Below are positions 1 to 6,722 of a stretch of 11,556 nucleotides of DNA, piece by piece (positions within the stretch are counted from its first letter, which is position 1; every line of letters starts with the position of its first letter). This DNA is from Deltaproteobacteria bacterium (GTDB lineage: Bacteria > Myxococcota_A > UBA9160 > SZUA-336): NCBI GenBank assembly GCA_030624945.1, contig JAUXJB010000029.1, positions 1 through 11,556 on the forward strand. Reading direction: 5' to 3'. A program made the position numbers and the translations under genes. Under the pieces are notes generated by a model that was not told the DNA's origin, did no database searches, and saw only the letters and a program-made list of their open reading frames with translations.

Positions 1-558
1 ACAATCGGTGTGTCGACCTATCTCACGCTGTACGCCCACCCGTTGTACGAACGCCTCGCTCCCTGGCTTCGAATCTTCGAGCGCCGTTCTCCCCATCCCG
101 AAGAGCTCGGGGGCGATGCGGCACCCGACCAGCCGCCGGACATCATCCTCTTTGGGCTCGGAAGGTACGGAGGCGAGATCGCACGGGGCCTGTTGGCAAA
201 GGGCCGGAACGTCCTCGGGATCGACTTCGACCCGCAGAGGGTGAGTGCATGGCAGGCGGAGGGGCTGAGCGCGCGCTACGGCGATGCCCACGATCCGGAG
301 CTCCTTCCTCACCTGCCGCTCGCGCGCGCGAAGTGGGTAGTGAGCACCGCGGTTGAACGTGATGTGAACGCCGCGCTCCTGTCCGCGCTGCGCTCGCACC
401 GCTTCGAAGGACGGGTGGCTCTGCGAGCGCACGACACCCACGACATCGAGGCGCTGGAGGGGGCCGGAGCCGACGTTGTGCTGGCGCCTTTCCGGGACGG
501 TGCCAAGGAGGCCGTCGACGTCCTGACCGCCGGTCTCGAGAACAGCGAGCTTCCTTGA
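1..558 (+). CDS. Kef-type cation/proton antiporter, C-terminal RCK (TrkA-N) part; 5' end outside the window
   Basis: This is the end of a membrane antiporter that exchanges K+ or Na+ for protons and is gated by a cytoplasmic nucleotide-binding domain. The frame is open from base 1, so the gene starts upstream; the GTG at position 10 is internal. The first ~29 codons read like the stretch that closes the transmembrane domain in Kef-family proteins (TYLTLYAHPLYERLAPWL, then FERR). A Rossmann fold follows: a beta strand, GLGRYGG at 154-174 (GxGxxG dinucleotide loop), then the acidic end of beta 2 in GIDFDP. The protein stops after this single RCK-N domain, with no RCK-C domain. The transport helices are not in the window, so ion specificity cannot be judged. 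It converges on the hydrolase gene with only 29 bases between the two stop codons and no clear hairpin. It is probably unrelated to the minus-strand cluster. Confidence 0.85.
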   Translation, partial: TIGVSTYLTLYAHPLYERLAPWLRIFERRSPHPEELGGDAAPDQPPDIILFGLGRYGGEIARGLLAKGRNVLGIDFDPQRVSAWQAEGLSARYGDAHDPELLPHLPLARAKWVVSTAVERDVNAALLSALRSHRFEGRVALRAHDTHDIEALEGAGADVVLAPFRDGAKEAVDVLTAGLENSELP

Positions 559-587
559 GATCTACGACCTACCGGGCTCTCGGCGCA

Positions 588-2276
588 TCAATGTCCGCTG
601 CGCCCTGCGGTCCACTGGCGCCAGCCGGTGCCGACGATGGGCAGCTCGATGCGCGAGGGCCGACGCGCATCCTGGTAGATGGTGACCGTGGCGGGGTTAG
701 GATTGGCGCGCGGACCCTGGGGCCGCTCCTGTCCCTCGACGACCTTGCTGCCGCCGGCGATGTCGAGCCGAATTCGATGCCCGGCGGCGAATACGTAAGC
801 GGTGGGAAGGATCTTCATCTGGATCTCGTACACTTTGCCCGCGACGAGGGGCTCGGGATTGGTGCGGGAGAAGTAGCGCGGCGCGTTCAGGTACCCGGCC
901 ACGACCTGAACGGAGGTGCCGTCTGGTGCCACGTCGGTGATCTGCGCGACCAGGTCGAAGTCCCCGCCACTGCTGGAGACCCACAGGGTCAATCTCGGCC
1001 AGCCCGTGACCTCGGTGGGTACCTCGAGCGGGTCACTCGTCCAGGTCAGCGCCCCGGCCTCCGCCGAACTCTGATCGATGCCCAGCCGTCCGGAGGAGCT
1101 CAGCATGGTGGGTAGGAGCGGGGCGTCCACCGAGTAGCGATAGCTGACGCCGGGGCTGGTGCGCGGAGGCGACGGCTCCATGAGCGAGCCGTCGTTCGGG
1201 CTGTCGATCGTCCCGCTGCGCTTCGCACTCAGGAAGAGCTCGACGGGTTGCGCGTCTCGAATGGGCCAATCCTCTTCGTAGCGCCACCGATCGGGACCCT
1301 TGACGTAGATGAGCGCTTTGGGCCCCTCAGCGATGCCGTTCCGTTCGCCCGCAAGCCAGCGACCGAGCCACAACACCTGGAAGCTCTGGAAGTCGTAGGG
1401 TTCCAGGCCAGGCGCTCCGCCGTGCGCCCAGGGACCGACGATGAGCTTCTTGCGGGTGCCCCCCAGCGACCTGTACTCCTCGTAGGCGCGGATGCTGGCC
1501 GGTGTCAGGTAGTCGTCCCAGCCGCCGGTGATCAGCGCGGCGATGCCGTTGCGGGCCATCCTTCGGTGGTCCTCGGCCAGCGTTACGCGGGCGCGCCACC
1601 AGTCGTCGAAGTCTCGGTGCTGGATCGTCGCCGGATACTCCGGTTCGCCGCGCGCCACGCGCCCGGGACCGGGCAACATCCCGCCCGGATACCAGAGCAC
1701 GTCGTAGCAGTCGCCACAGGCGACGTGCGGGATGATCGCTCTGAGGTGCGGCGGCAATTGGCTGGCCGTCAGGAGCTGGCTTATGCCCATCAGCGATCCG
1801 CCGACCATGCCCACGTTGCCGTCGCACCAGGGCTGCTCCGCCATCCACTCGACGACGTCGTAGCCGTCCTCGCCGTAGCGGTTGTAGAGATCGTTCGTAC
1901 CGCCGGATTCCCCCGAGCCGCGCAGGCTCACGTGCACGGCGGCATAGCCGCGCTCGGCCAGGTCCCGCAGCGGCGGCTCGATGCGGGAGCCGCTGGACCC
2001 GCCGCGGCCGTAACCGTTGGCCAGCAGCACGCAGGCCCCCGGTCCCTCCGTCAGGGTCGGGACGAGCACACGCGCGTCCAGGATCACGCCATCCCGCATG
2101 GCGATCTTCACGTTGTCTTCGACGGTCACGGGGTAGCGCACAGCGGAGAGCGGAGGCGCGGACGGCCCGTCTACCCACATGCGTCCCTCGGTGCCGGCCC
2201 CCCTCTCGCCCGCGCCGACCAGCGCTGGGAGCGCGGCGATGAGTACGGCCAGGGCCGTACTCGCAAACCTCTCCAC
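588..2276 (-). CDS. Exported CocE/NonD family (peptidase S15-type) serine hydrolase
   Basis: This is a 562-residue alpha/beta hydrolase of the X-Pro dipeptidyl-peptidase S15 / CocE family, whose members cleave esters, amides or acyl side chains. Residues 1-22 form a Sec signal peptide (short charged start, Leu/Ala core, VGA cleavage site), so it should act in the periplasm or outside. The catalytic domain spans about residues 50-320. The nucleophile is Ser161 in GGSLMG (family usual GGSYxG), the acid is probably Asp255 in GGWDDYL, and the base is His285 in GPWAHGG. The C-terminal jelly-roll domain (about 345-555) has the typical SDPLEVPTEVTGWP and GHRIRLDIAGG stretches. A CGDC motif (187-190) sits in the cap region. 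Length and architecture are complete for the family. It starts with GTG, which overlaps the TAG stop of the cytochrome gene by one base, indicating translational coupling. The substrate is unknown; cocaine-esterase-like, glutaryl-acylase-like or peptidase activity cannot be separated here. Confidence 0.9.
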   Translation of the reverse strand: MERFASTALAVLIAALPALVGAGERGAGTEGRMWVDGPSAPPLSAVRYPVTVEDNVKIAMRDGVILDARVLVPTLTEGPGACVLLANGYGRGGSSGSRIEPPLRDLAERGYAAVHVSLRGSGESGGTNDLYNRYGEDGYDVVEWMAEQPWCDGNVGMVGGSLMGISQLLTASQLPPHLRAIIPHVACGDCYDVLWYPGGMLPGPGRVARGEPEYPATIQHRDFDDWWRARVTLAEDHRRMARNGIAALITGGWDDYLTPASIRAYEEYRSLGGTRKKLIVGPWAHGGAPGLEPYDFQSFQVLWLGRWLAGERNGIAEGPKALIYVKGPDRWRYEEDWPIRDAQPVELFLSAKRSGTIDSPNDGSLMEPSPPRTSPGVSYRYSVDAPLLPTMLSSSGRLGIDQSSAEAGALTWTSDPLEVPTEVTGWPRLTLWVSSSGGDFDLVAQITDVAPDGTSVQVVAGYLNAPRYFSRTNPEPLVAGKVYEIQMKILPTAYVFAAGHRIRLDIAGGSKVVEGQERPQGPRANPNPATVTIYQDARRPSRIELPIVGTGWRQWTAGRSGH

Positions 2277-3043
2277 TACTCCAGCTCCGTCTCGGGCCAG
2301 TCGAGCCGCGAGAGGTAGTCGGCGACGGCGCCCAACTCCTCATCGGAGTAGGAGCGGACGATTGCCATCATCGTCGGTAGGGCATTCCGGCGCCGACCCA
2401 CCGCGATATCGCGCAGTTGGGTTCTCAGATAGTTGTAGTGCTGGCCCCCGATCTTGGGGTAGTAGCGCTCGCCCATGCCCTGGCCAAAGCGCCGATGGCA
2501 AGGCGAGCAGTCGCGCTGGTGAAGCGTCTCGCCAAGCTCCAGAGCAGCGGGATCGCCGGGGCCCTTCCCGCTCGCGAGTCGCACCGGCAGACTTGCGACG
2601 TAGGCTCCGACGTCTGCAATTTTCTCGGGAGTATCCAGCCCTGCCAGAGCCTGGAACGAAGCCTGGCTGTCCCGCCGGCCGCCGAGGATGTCGGCGAGCT
2701 GCTTCACGACGACCGTCTCGTGCTGAGCGGCAATCTTGGGGACGCTCCCGTCGAGCTGGCCCACACCTTCGGCGGAATGACAGCTCTCGCACTGCTCGGC
2801 GAAGAGTTGCTCGCCGCTCGCGATGTCGCCCTCGAACTCGAGCGCCTCGACTTCGGCCTCGTTCCAGACGTAGTCGGGCGACTCGATGCCCAGCCCGCGC
2901 GGCTGCATCCGACCGGGCTCGAGGGCTTCCGGTTGAGCGCCCGGCGAAGCGCCGCGGAGAAACTCGGGAGGACGCGCCGACCAGCGACCCAGGAGAAAGG
3001 CCGCGATCAGCAAGACCCCAAGCACGACCCATCGGAACGACAC
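2276..3043 (-). CDS. Membrane-anchored or exported diheme cytochrome c, c4-like
   Basis: This 255-residue protein resembles cytochrome c4, a two-domain periplasmic electron carrier. Residues 5-18 are a hydrophobic signal or anchor segment after a basic start, followed by a Pro-rich linker to about residue 60. Domain 1 has CESCH (85-89) and domain 2 has CSPCH (179-183); both carry the c4-type PKI..QH and QL.DI..G.R pattern after the heme site. Domain 2 keeps the expected axial Met (225/226 in LPTMMAIV). In domain 1 the equivalent place is Ser129 (DSQASFQ) and there is no Met in the whole domain. The GTG start is the only possible one, because an in-frame TAA lies 12 bases upstream; no convincing Shine-Dalgarno precedes it, which suggests reinitiation after the P450 gene (56-base gap). 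The stop overlaps the hydrolase start. As a periplasmic protein it cannot directly feed the cytoplasmic P450; a respiratory or dehydrogenase partner is more likely. Confidence 0.85.
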   Translation of the reverse strand: MSFRWVVLGVLLIAAFLLGRWSARPPEFLRGASPGAQPEALEPGRMQPRGLGIESPDYVWNEAEVEALEFEGDIASGEQLFAEQCESCHSAEGVGQLDGSVPKIAAQHETVVVKQLADILGGRRDSQASFQALAGLDTPEKIADVGAYVASLPVRLASGKGPGDPAALELGETLHQRDCSPCHRRFGQGMGERYYPKIGGQHYNYLRTQLRDIAVGRRRNALPTMMAIVRSYSDEELGAVADYLSRLDWPETELE

Positions 3044-3099
3044 GCTGGGCCGAGCTTACTCGATCTCGCGGCCCGCCGTGGCGCCGAGTGCCAATCCGT

Positions 3100-4287
3100 T
3101 CAGGTACCGAAGACGAGCGGCAGGTAATCCACTTGCCGGATGCCCGTGCTGTAGCGGAGCGTCTCGCCCGGCTTGATCGAGTACACCGGGATGCGCTTGT
3201 GGAACTCGTCCATGGCGACGCGCAGCTCCATGCGGGCCAGATGCGAGCCCAGGCAGCGGTGTGCGCCGCCCCCGAACGCGAAGTGCGGATTGGGCCTGCG
3301 GTTGAAGTCGACGTTGTCGGGCTCGGGGAACCCGCGCGCGTCGATGTTGGCGGAGGCGATCCCGATGCCGACGTGGTCACCCTTCTTGAGCTTGACCCCG
3401 GCCACCTCCGCGTCCTGCGCGACCAGCCGGGGCACGCCGCCCACGGGCGACTCCCACCGCAGCAGCTCTTCGACCGCCGAGGGGATGAGCGAGGGATCGT
3501 CGACGATCTGCTGGCGCTGCTCCGGGTGCTGGGCGAGGTAGGACATGCTGCAGCCCAGCGACGCCGTCACCGTGTCCAGCCCCGCGAGCAGGAAGAGGTA
3601 GCAGATGCCCTGAATCTCGTCGCGGCTCAGCTTCTCGCCGTCGACCTCGGCATCCAGGAAATGGCTCAAGAGGCCGTCATCGCGCTGCGCGAGGCGCTCG
3701 TCGATCGCGGTGTCGAAGTAGGCATGGATCCGCTCGCCGGTCGCGTTCATCTTCGTCTGCCGGTCCTCCCCGTCGCTGACCTCCGGACGGATGATCCCGT
3801 CCTTCAGCTCGAGGAAGAAGTCGAGATGGTCGAGCGGCAGGCCCATCAAGCGCAGGAAGGCGATGCAGGGAAACGGGATCGCGAAGGCGCTGTTGAACTC
3901 GCACCCCCCCTTGTCCGCAAAGCGGTCGATGAACTGCACCGCGAGCTCGCGCATGCTCGGCTCGAGCTCGTTCATTCGCTTGCGCGAGAATAGCGGGTCC
4001 ACGAGCTTGCGGTATTTCGTCTGCAGTGGCGGATCGATCTGAAGCGGGATCAGCGGCACCTTGTTGCCGATGTTGATGGCATTCGCGGAGGAGAAGATCT
4101 CGGTGTGCCGGAACGCGAACTTGACCTCGTCGCGTCCCGATATCCGCACGCTGCCATCGCCGGTACGTTCGATCGGCGAGCGCTCCAGCATGGCCCGCAG
4201 GCGGCCCTGCGGATTCGCCGCGATCTTCGGGTCGAACTCGTTGAACAGCTCTTCCGATGAGTAGCTGTCGGTGTCCTCGGATGCCAT
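3100..4287 (-). CDS. Cytochrome P450 monooxygenase, P450cam-like
   Basis: This is a soluble bacterial P450 of 395 residues, a normal length for the class. Such enzymes hydroxylate small hydrophobic substrates (terpenes, steroids, fatty acids, aromatics) with electrons usually from a ferredoxin. The I-helix motif is AGLDTV (235-240), nearly the GGLDTV of P450cam, with the Asp238/Thr239 acid-alcohol pair for oxygen activation. The K-helix ExxR is Glu274-Arg277, and the heme loop is FAFGGGAHRCLG with Cys345 as the thiolate ligand. PHFAFGGGAHRCLGSHLARMEL is a textbook class I C-terminus. The ATG at 4287 has an AGGAGGAGAGGA ribosome binding stretch upstream. The gene lies 30 bases after the amidohydrolase, so the two are probably cotranscribed. 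No ferredoxin or ferredoxin reductase gene is in the window. The CYP family and substrate cannot be assigned. Confidence 0.95.
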   Translation of the reverse strand: MASEDTDSYSSEELFNEFDPKIAANPQGRLRAMLERSPIERTGDGSVRISGRDEVKFAFRHTEIFSSANAINIGNKVPLIPLQIDPPLQTKYRKLVDPLFSRKRMNELEPSMRELAVQFIDRFADKGGCEFNSAFAIPFPCIAFLRLMGLPLDHLDFFLELKDGIIRPEVSDGEDRQTKMNATGERIHAYFDTAIDERLAQRDDGLLSHFLDAEVDGEKLSRDEIQGICYLFLLAGLDTVTASLGCSMSYLAQHPEQRQQIVDDPSLIPSAVEELLRWESPVGGVPRLVAQDAEVAGVKLKKGDHVGIGIASANIDARGFPEPDNVDFNRRPNPHFAFGGGAHRCLGSHLARMELRVAMDEFHKRIPVYSIKPGETLRYSTGIRQVDYLPLVFGT

Positions 4288-4294
4288 GTCGGAT

Positions 4295-4306
4295 TCCTCT
4301 CCTCCT
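4295..4306 (-). promoter_or_regulatory. Ribosome binding site of the P450 gene
   Basis: On the minus strand this reads AGGAGGAGAGGA, a purine-rich double Shine-Dalgarno. The nearer AGAGGA core lies 7 bases before the ATG at 4287. It fixes that start and shows the P450 is translated independently of the upstream amidohydrolase. Confidence 0.7.
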
Positions 4307-4317
4307 CTGACGGGAAT

Positions 4318-5454
4318 TCAGTCGTTCCCGAGCCCGTACAGCTCCATCGCGTTGCCGCAGATGATCCGGAACTTCTCGTCTTCGGGAACGCCATCGAACA
4401 TCTCGGCGATCACCTTCCGCGTGTACGGCCAGTCGCAGCCATGATGCGGAAAATCCGTCGACCACATCATGTTCGCGACTCCCACATCGTGGCGGTTCTT
4501 CACCCCGAAGCGGTCGATAATGAAGGTGACGAGCCAGTTGCGGTGAAAGTACTCGCTCGGCAGCAGCTTGAGCTGGCAGTCGGCCATCGTCCGATTCCGC
4601 CAGTACCGATCGTCCCAGTGCTCCAGAACCGCGGGGACCCAGCCCGCCTGCACCTCTACGCCGACCATCTTGAGCTTCGGGTAGCGATCGAAGATGCCCG
4701 CGTGGATGAGGTTCGCCATGACGGCGCCGAACGCCCCGACCGTTCCTCCGAGCAGGTTCGCGCCGGCCGTCGCCGAGGCCGCGGCCGCGGCGCGCGCGGA
4801 GCCCTGGCGCCGCGATGTCCCCCCTCCCAGGCTGATGTGGATGTGGAGGGGAATCTCCAGCGTCTCCGCTTCGGCCCAGAAGCTCTCGTCCGCGTCGCTG
4901 AGCTCCGGCTCTCCGCTCGGGAAACGCGAGATCACGACGCCGCGGTAGCCCTCCTGCTTGGCCCGGCGCAGCTCCGCGAGGCTCACATCGATTCCCAGGT
5001 TCGGCATCTGGAACATGGGAAAGAGGCGCTTGGGATCGGCTTCCGCGTACTCGTTCTTGACCCAGTCGTTGTAGGCGTCGACGCCGGCCTTGTGGAACGC
5101 GTCGTCCTCGTTGTTCATGAAGTACGACATGGTGCGCTGAGACGGGTAGAGGACCTCCGCATCGACGCCGTCGAAGAGCATGTCCTCGACGCGGGCCTTG
5201 CCGTCGTAGCAGCTCGAGCGAATCGTCTCGTAGGTCGAGCCGAGCCAGTGGAACTCCTCGTAGCGCTTGCCGGGGGTCGTGACCATACCGATCGGCATGG
5301 GCGCGACGCCGCGCTCGAACTCCCAGGCGTCGCCACCCGCCGAATCCTTCGCGAGTCGCGGGATGCGATCGTGGAACTTCTTGGGGACGTAGCGCTCCCA
5401 CATCCCCGGGGGCTCGAGCGCATGGCCGTCAGAGTTGATCACACGGTACTGCAT
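4318..5454 (-). CDS. Amidohydrolase family protein, ACMSD-like (Amidohydro_2)
   Basis: This is a TIM-barrel metal-dependent hydrolase or decarboxylase of about 378 residues. Relatives include aminocarboxymuconate-semialdehyde decarboxylase and gamma-resorcylate decarboxylase. The N-terminus has the family signature NSDGHALEP, giving Asp9, His11 and Glu14 as metal-site candidates. LHIHIS supplies His204 and His206, VGVEVQAGWVP follows at about 265-275, and STDFPHHGCDWP holds the conserved C-terminal Asp334. The frame is open ten codons further upstream to an ATG at 5484, but the start at 5454 is preferred: GGAGGGAGG sits six bases before it and the conserved domain begins immediately after. 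A possible sigma70-type promoter lies upstream. The P450 follows after 30 bases. Proteins of this clade often occur near P450, SnoaL and CoA genes in GC-rich environmental genomes (general knowledge, not tested here). Decarboxylation versus C-N or C-C hydrolysis is not resolvable. Confidence 0.9.
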   Translation of the reverse strand: MQYRVINSDGHALEPPGMWERYVPKKFHDRIPRLAKDSAGGDAWEFERGVAPMPIGMVTTPGKRYEEFHWLGSTYETIRSSCYDGKARVEDMLFDGVDAEVLYPSQRTMSYFMNNEDDAFHKAGVDAYNDWVKNEYAEADPKRLFPMFQMPNLGIDVSLAELRRAKQEGYRGVVISRFPSGEPELSDADESFWAEAETLEIPLHIHISLGGGTSRRQGSARAAAAASATAGANLLGGTVGAFGAVMANLIHAGIFDRYPKLKMVGVEVQAGWVPAVLEHWDDRYWRNRTMADCQLKLLPSEYFHRNWLVTFIIDRFGVKNRHDVGVANMMWSTDFPHHGCDWPYTRKVIAEMFDGVPEDEKFRIICGNAMELYGLGND

Positions 5455-5460
5455 GGAATT

Positions 5461-5469
5461 CCTCCCTCC
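5461..5469 (-). promoter_or_regulatory. Ribosome binding site deciding the amidohydrolase start
   Basis: The minus strand reads GGAGGGAGG, six bases (AATTCC) before the ATG at 5454. This favours that ATG over the in-frame ATG at 5484, which would place this site inside the coding region. Confidence 0.75.
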
Positions 5470-5508
5470 GGCGGGTGCCGCCAAGGGGTTGCGGCGTTAC
5501 GTGGAGCC

Positions 5509-5537
5509 ATCCTAAACCGTGCATCGCGCCGCTGCAA
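5509..5537 (-). promoter_or_regulatory. Possible sigma70-type promoter for the amidohydrolase-P450 segment
   Basis: The minus strand has TTGCAG (5532-5537), a 17-base spacer and TAGGAT (5509-5514). Three of six and four of six bases match consensus, and the spacing is optimal. Transcription would begin near 5502, giving a leader of about 48 bases. It lies in the largest gap inside the minus-strand block (150 bases, 5455-5604), so it could be an internal promoter serving the four downstream genes. Such matches also arise by chance, so this is tentative. Confidence 0.3.
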
Positions 5538-5604
5538 CGAGTTCCGGCTCGCCCGCGAGCAGGCCTCGCTCGAGGGCGTCGGCACGCCCCGGAGGGCGGC
5601 CGGT

Positions 5605-6660
5605 CTACTCGTGGGAATGGGGATCGGGGTACTTCGGGTCCCCGGGCTCGGGCCAGTTGGGCAACCCGCCACCGAACTCCTCGCCCATCACCTGACGCCA
5701 GCCCCTCATCACCTCTGCGAGGTATTCCGTGTCTGTGTACTCGCGCCAGCGGTATACCTGGTCCGCGCGCCAGTTCCAGATGGTGACGCCGCTGTTCCGC
5801 AACGGCTGGCCCCTGTGGTTGACACCACGGGTGTGCCATTCCATCACGATGGAGTCCTCACCGACGAAAAAGCTGGTCTTGACGAACTCGGACGGTGTAG
5901 GTCCCCACAGCTTGCGGCAACCGTCCATGAAGCGGTTCAGCCCCTCGCGCCCGTGATGATGGCCTCCCAGTCCCCAGTCGCGCCCCTGAAACGAGATCCG
6001 GATGTCGTCGGTGAAGGTCGCCCGGTTGCTGGGCTTGCGCGGCCGCCCGGGATCGCGGAGAGCCGGATCGAAGATCCCCCGCATGGTCTCCAAGCTGGCC
6101 TTCATCCCCGGCGGAGCGATCGGCTCGCCTTCGACGTCCGCCGTATCGAAGCTCCATTCGTGGTCCTCCGCGCGGGAATACATGGGCATTGCCGGCTTCG
6201 GCCAGTTGGGCAGGGCCTTCCCGAACTCCTCGCCGAACTGCTCGCGCCAGCCGGCGTGCTCGCTCGCGAAGAACTCCGTATCGGTGTATTCGCGCCAGTC
6301 CACGACCTGGTCATCGCGGAACTTCCAGAAGGACACGCCGCTGTTGCGATTGGGACGACCCTTCCAGGTCTCGTTGGTGGAGAACCACTCGATCGCGACG
6401 GTGTCGCCGCAGAGCCAGTACCGGTTGTCGCCGAATCTGGACGGCTCCGGCCAGATCTTGCGACAGCCGGCGCGAAACCGCTCCAGGCCTTCCCGGCCGT
6501 AGTGGTGGCCGCCCAGTGCCCAGGAGCGACCCTGGAAGTAGACGTGGATGTCGTCGGAGAAGAGCTCTCCGCTCGATCGGTGTGGCACGTCGCGCCCCGG
6601 ACCCTCCGGGTGAAAGACCGCGCGCACGCGCAGCAGATTGGCTTCCATGTCGTTTGCCAT
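5605..6660 (-). CDS. Tandem SnoaL-like (NTF2-fold) protein with two duplicated domains
   Basis: This 351-residue protein consists of two homologous halves of about 150 residues, each resembling SnoaL-like/NTF2-fold polyketide cyclase, isomerase or binding domains; single-domain relatives are usually about 130-150 residues. Half 1 covers about residues 9-157 and half 2 about 189-340, joined by a linker around 158-188. Shared blocks are FQGRxWxLGGHHxGREGL (42-59 and 224-241), RNSGV plus W (105 and 288 onward), WREYTDTE (122 and 305) and LPNWPxP near each end. The repeated His-His pair and the Trp/Arg/Glu blocks are candidates for a pocket. The start ATG at 6660 follows GGGGAGGA closely. No signal peptide or membrane segment is visible, so it should be cytoplasmic. 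It lies 62 bases after ppsR and 150 before the amidohydrolase. Catalytic function is not known; it may act on the product of a neighbouring enzyme. Confidence 0.85.
   Translation of the reverse strand: MANDMEANLLRVRAVFHPEGPGRDVPHRSSGELFSDDIHVYFQGRSWALGGHHYGREGLERFRAGCRKIWPEPSRFGDNRYWLCGDTVAIEWFSTNETWKGRPNRNSGVSFWKFRDDQVVDWREYTDTEFFASEHAGWREQFGEEFGKALPNWPKPAMPMYSRAEDHEWSFDTADVEGEPIAPPGMKASLETMRGIFDPALRDPGRPRKPSNRATFTDDIRISFQGRDWGLGGHHHGREGLNRFMDGCRKLWGPTPSEFVKTSFFVGEDSIVMEWHTRGVNHRGQPLRNSGVTIWNWRADQVYRWREYTDTEYLAEVMRGWRQVMGEEFGGGLPNWPEPGDPKYPDPHSHE
5644..6015 (-). repeat. Second SnoaL-like repeat unit (internal duplication, copy B)
   Basis: This segment encodes residues 216-339, from FTDDI to NWPEP. 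It aligns with copy A with only one inserted residue. By hand count about 68 of 124 aligned positions are identical, so it is a true duplication and not merely a shared fold. Confidence 0.85.
6193..6561 (-). repeat. First SnoaL-like repeat unit (internal duplication, copy A)
   Basis: This segment encodes residues 34-156, from FSDDI to NWPKP, and is the partner of copy B. The best kept blocks are FQGRSWALGGHHYGREGL and WREYTDTE. Parts of the DNA are also still similar (for example GGCCAGTTGGGC near both ends), consistent with duplication inside the gene. Confidence 0.85.
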
Positions 6661-6662
6661 GC

Positions 6663-6670
6663 TCCTCCCC
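6663..6670 (-). promoter_or_regulatory. Ribosome binding site of the tandem SnoaL gene
   Basis: The minus strand reads GGGGAGGA just before the ATG at 6660, with the GGGGAG core four bases away. It supports the first ATG over the Met four codons later. No promoter or terminator is evident in the rest of the 62-base gap (6661-6722). Confidence 0.6.
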
Positions 6671-6722
6671 TGCTTCTGTTGCCGAGAGTTTCCCCTTAAC
6701 CCAGCCAGGCGCTACCGAGACG

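Noticed and set aside
559..587. Possible bidirectional terminator between the convergent antiporter and hydrolase genes
   Set aside because: The 29 bases show no inverted repeat or T-tract.
2179..3993. A 604-codon plus-strand open frame across the cytochrome and P450 genes
   Set aside because: It is Arg/Pro/Ala-rich low-complexity antisense shadow over genes with clear heme motifs.
3677..5401. A 574-codon minus-strand open frame overlapping the P450 and amidohydrolase in another frame
   Set aside because: Arg-rich composition and overlap with two genes that have full catalytic motifs mark it as a frame-shift shadow.
5555..5569. Five-base-pair hairpin (GCGAG/CTCGC) between the SnoaL and amidohydrolase genes as a terminator
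   Set aside because: The stem is short and no T-run follows on the minus strand, so it is not a credible intrinsic terminator.
4441..6699. A 752-codon open frame on the plus strand spanning the amidohydrolase and SnoaL genes
   Set aside because: Its codons lie exactly opposite those of both minus-strand genes. Few minus-strand codons end in A, so stop codons are rare in this antisense frame. It crosses two well-supported genes and an intergenic gap and resembles no protein family.
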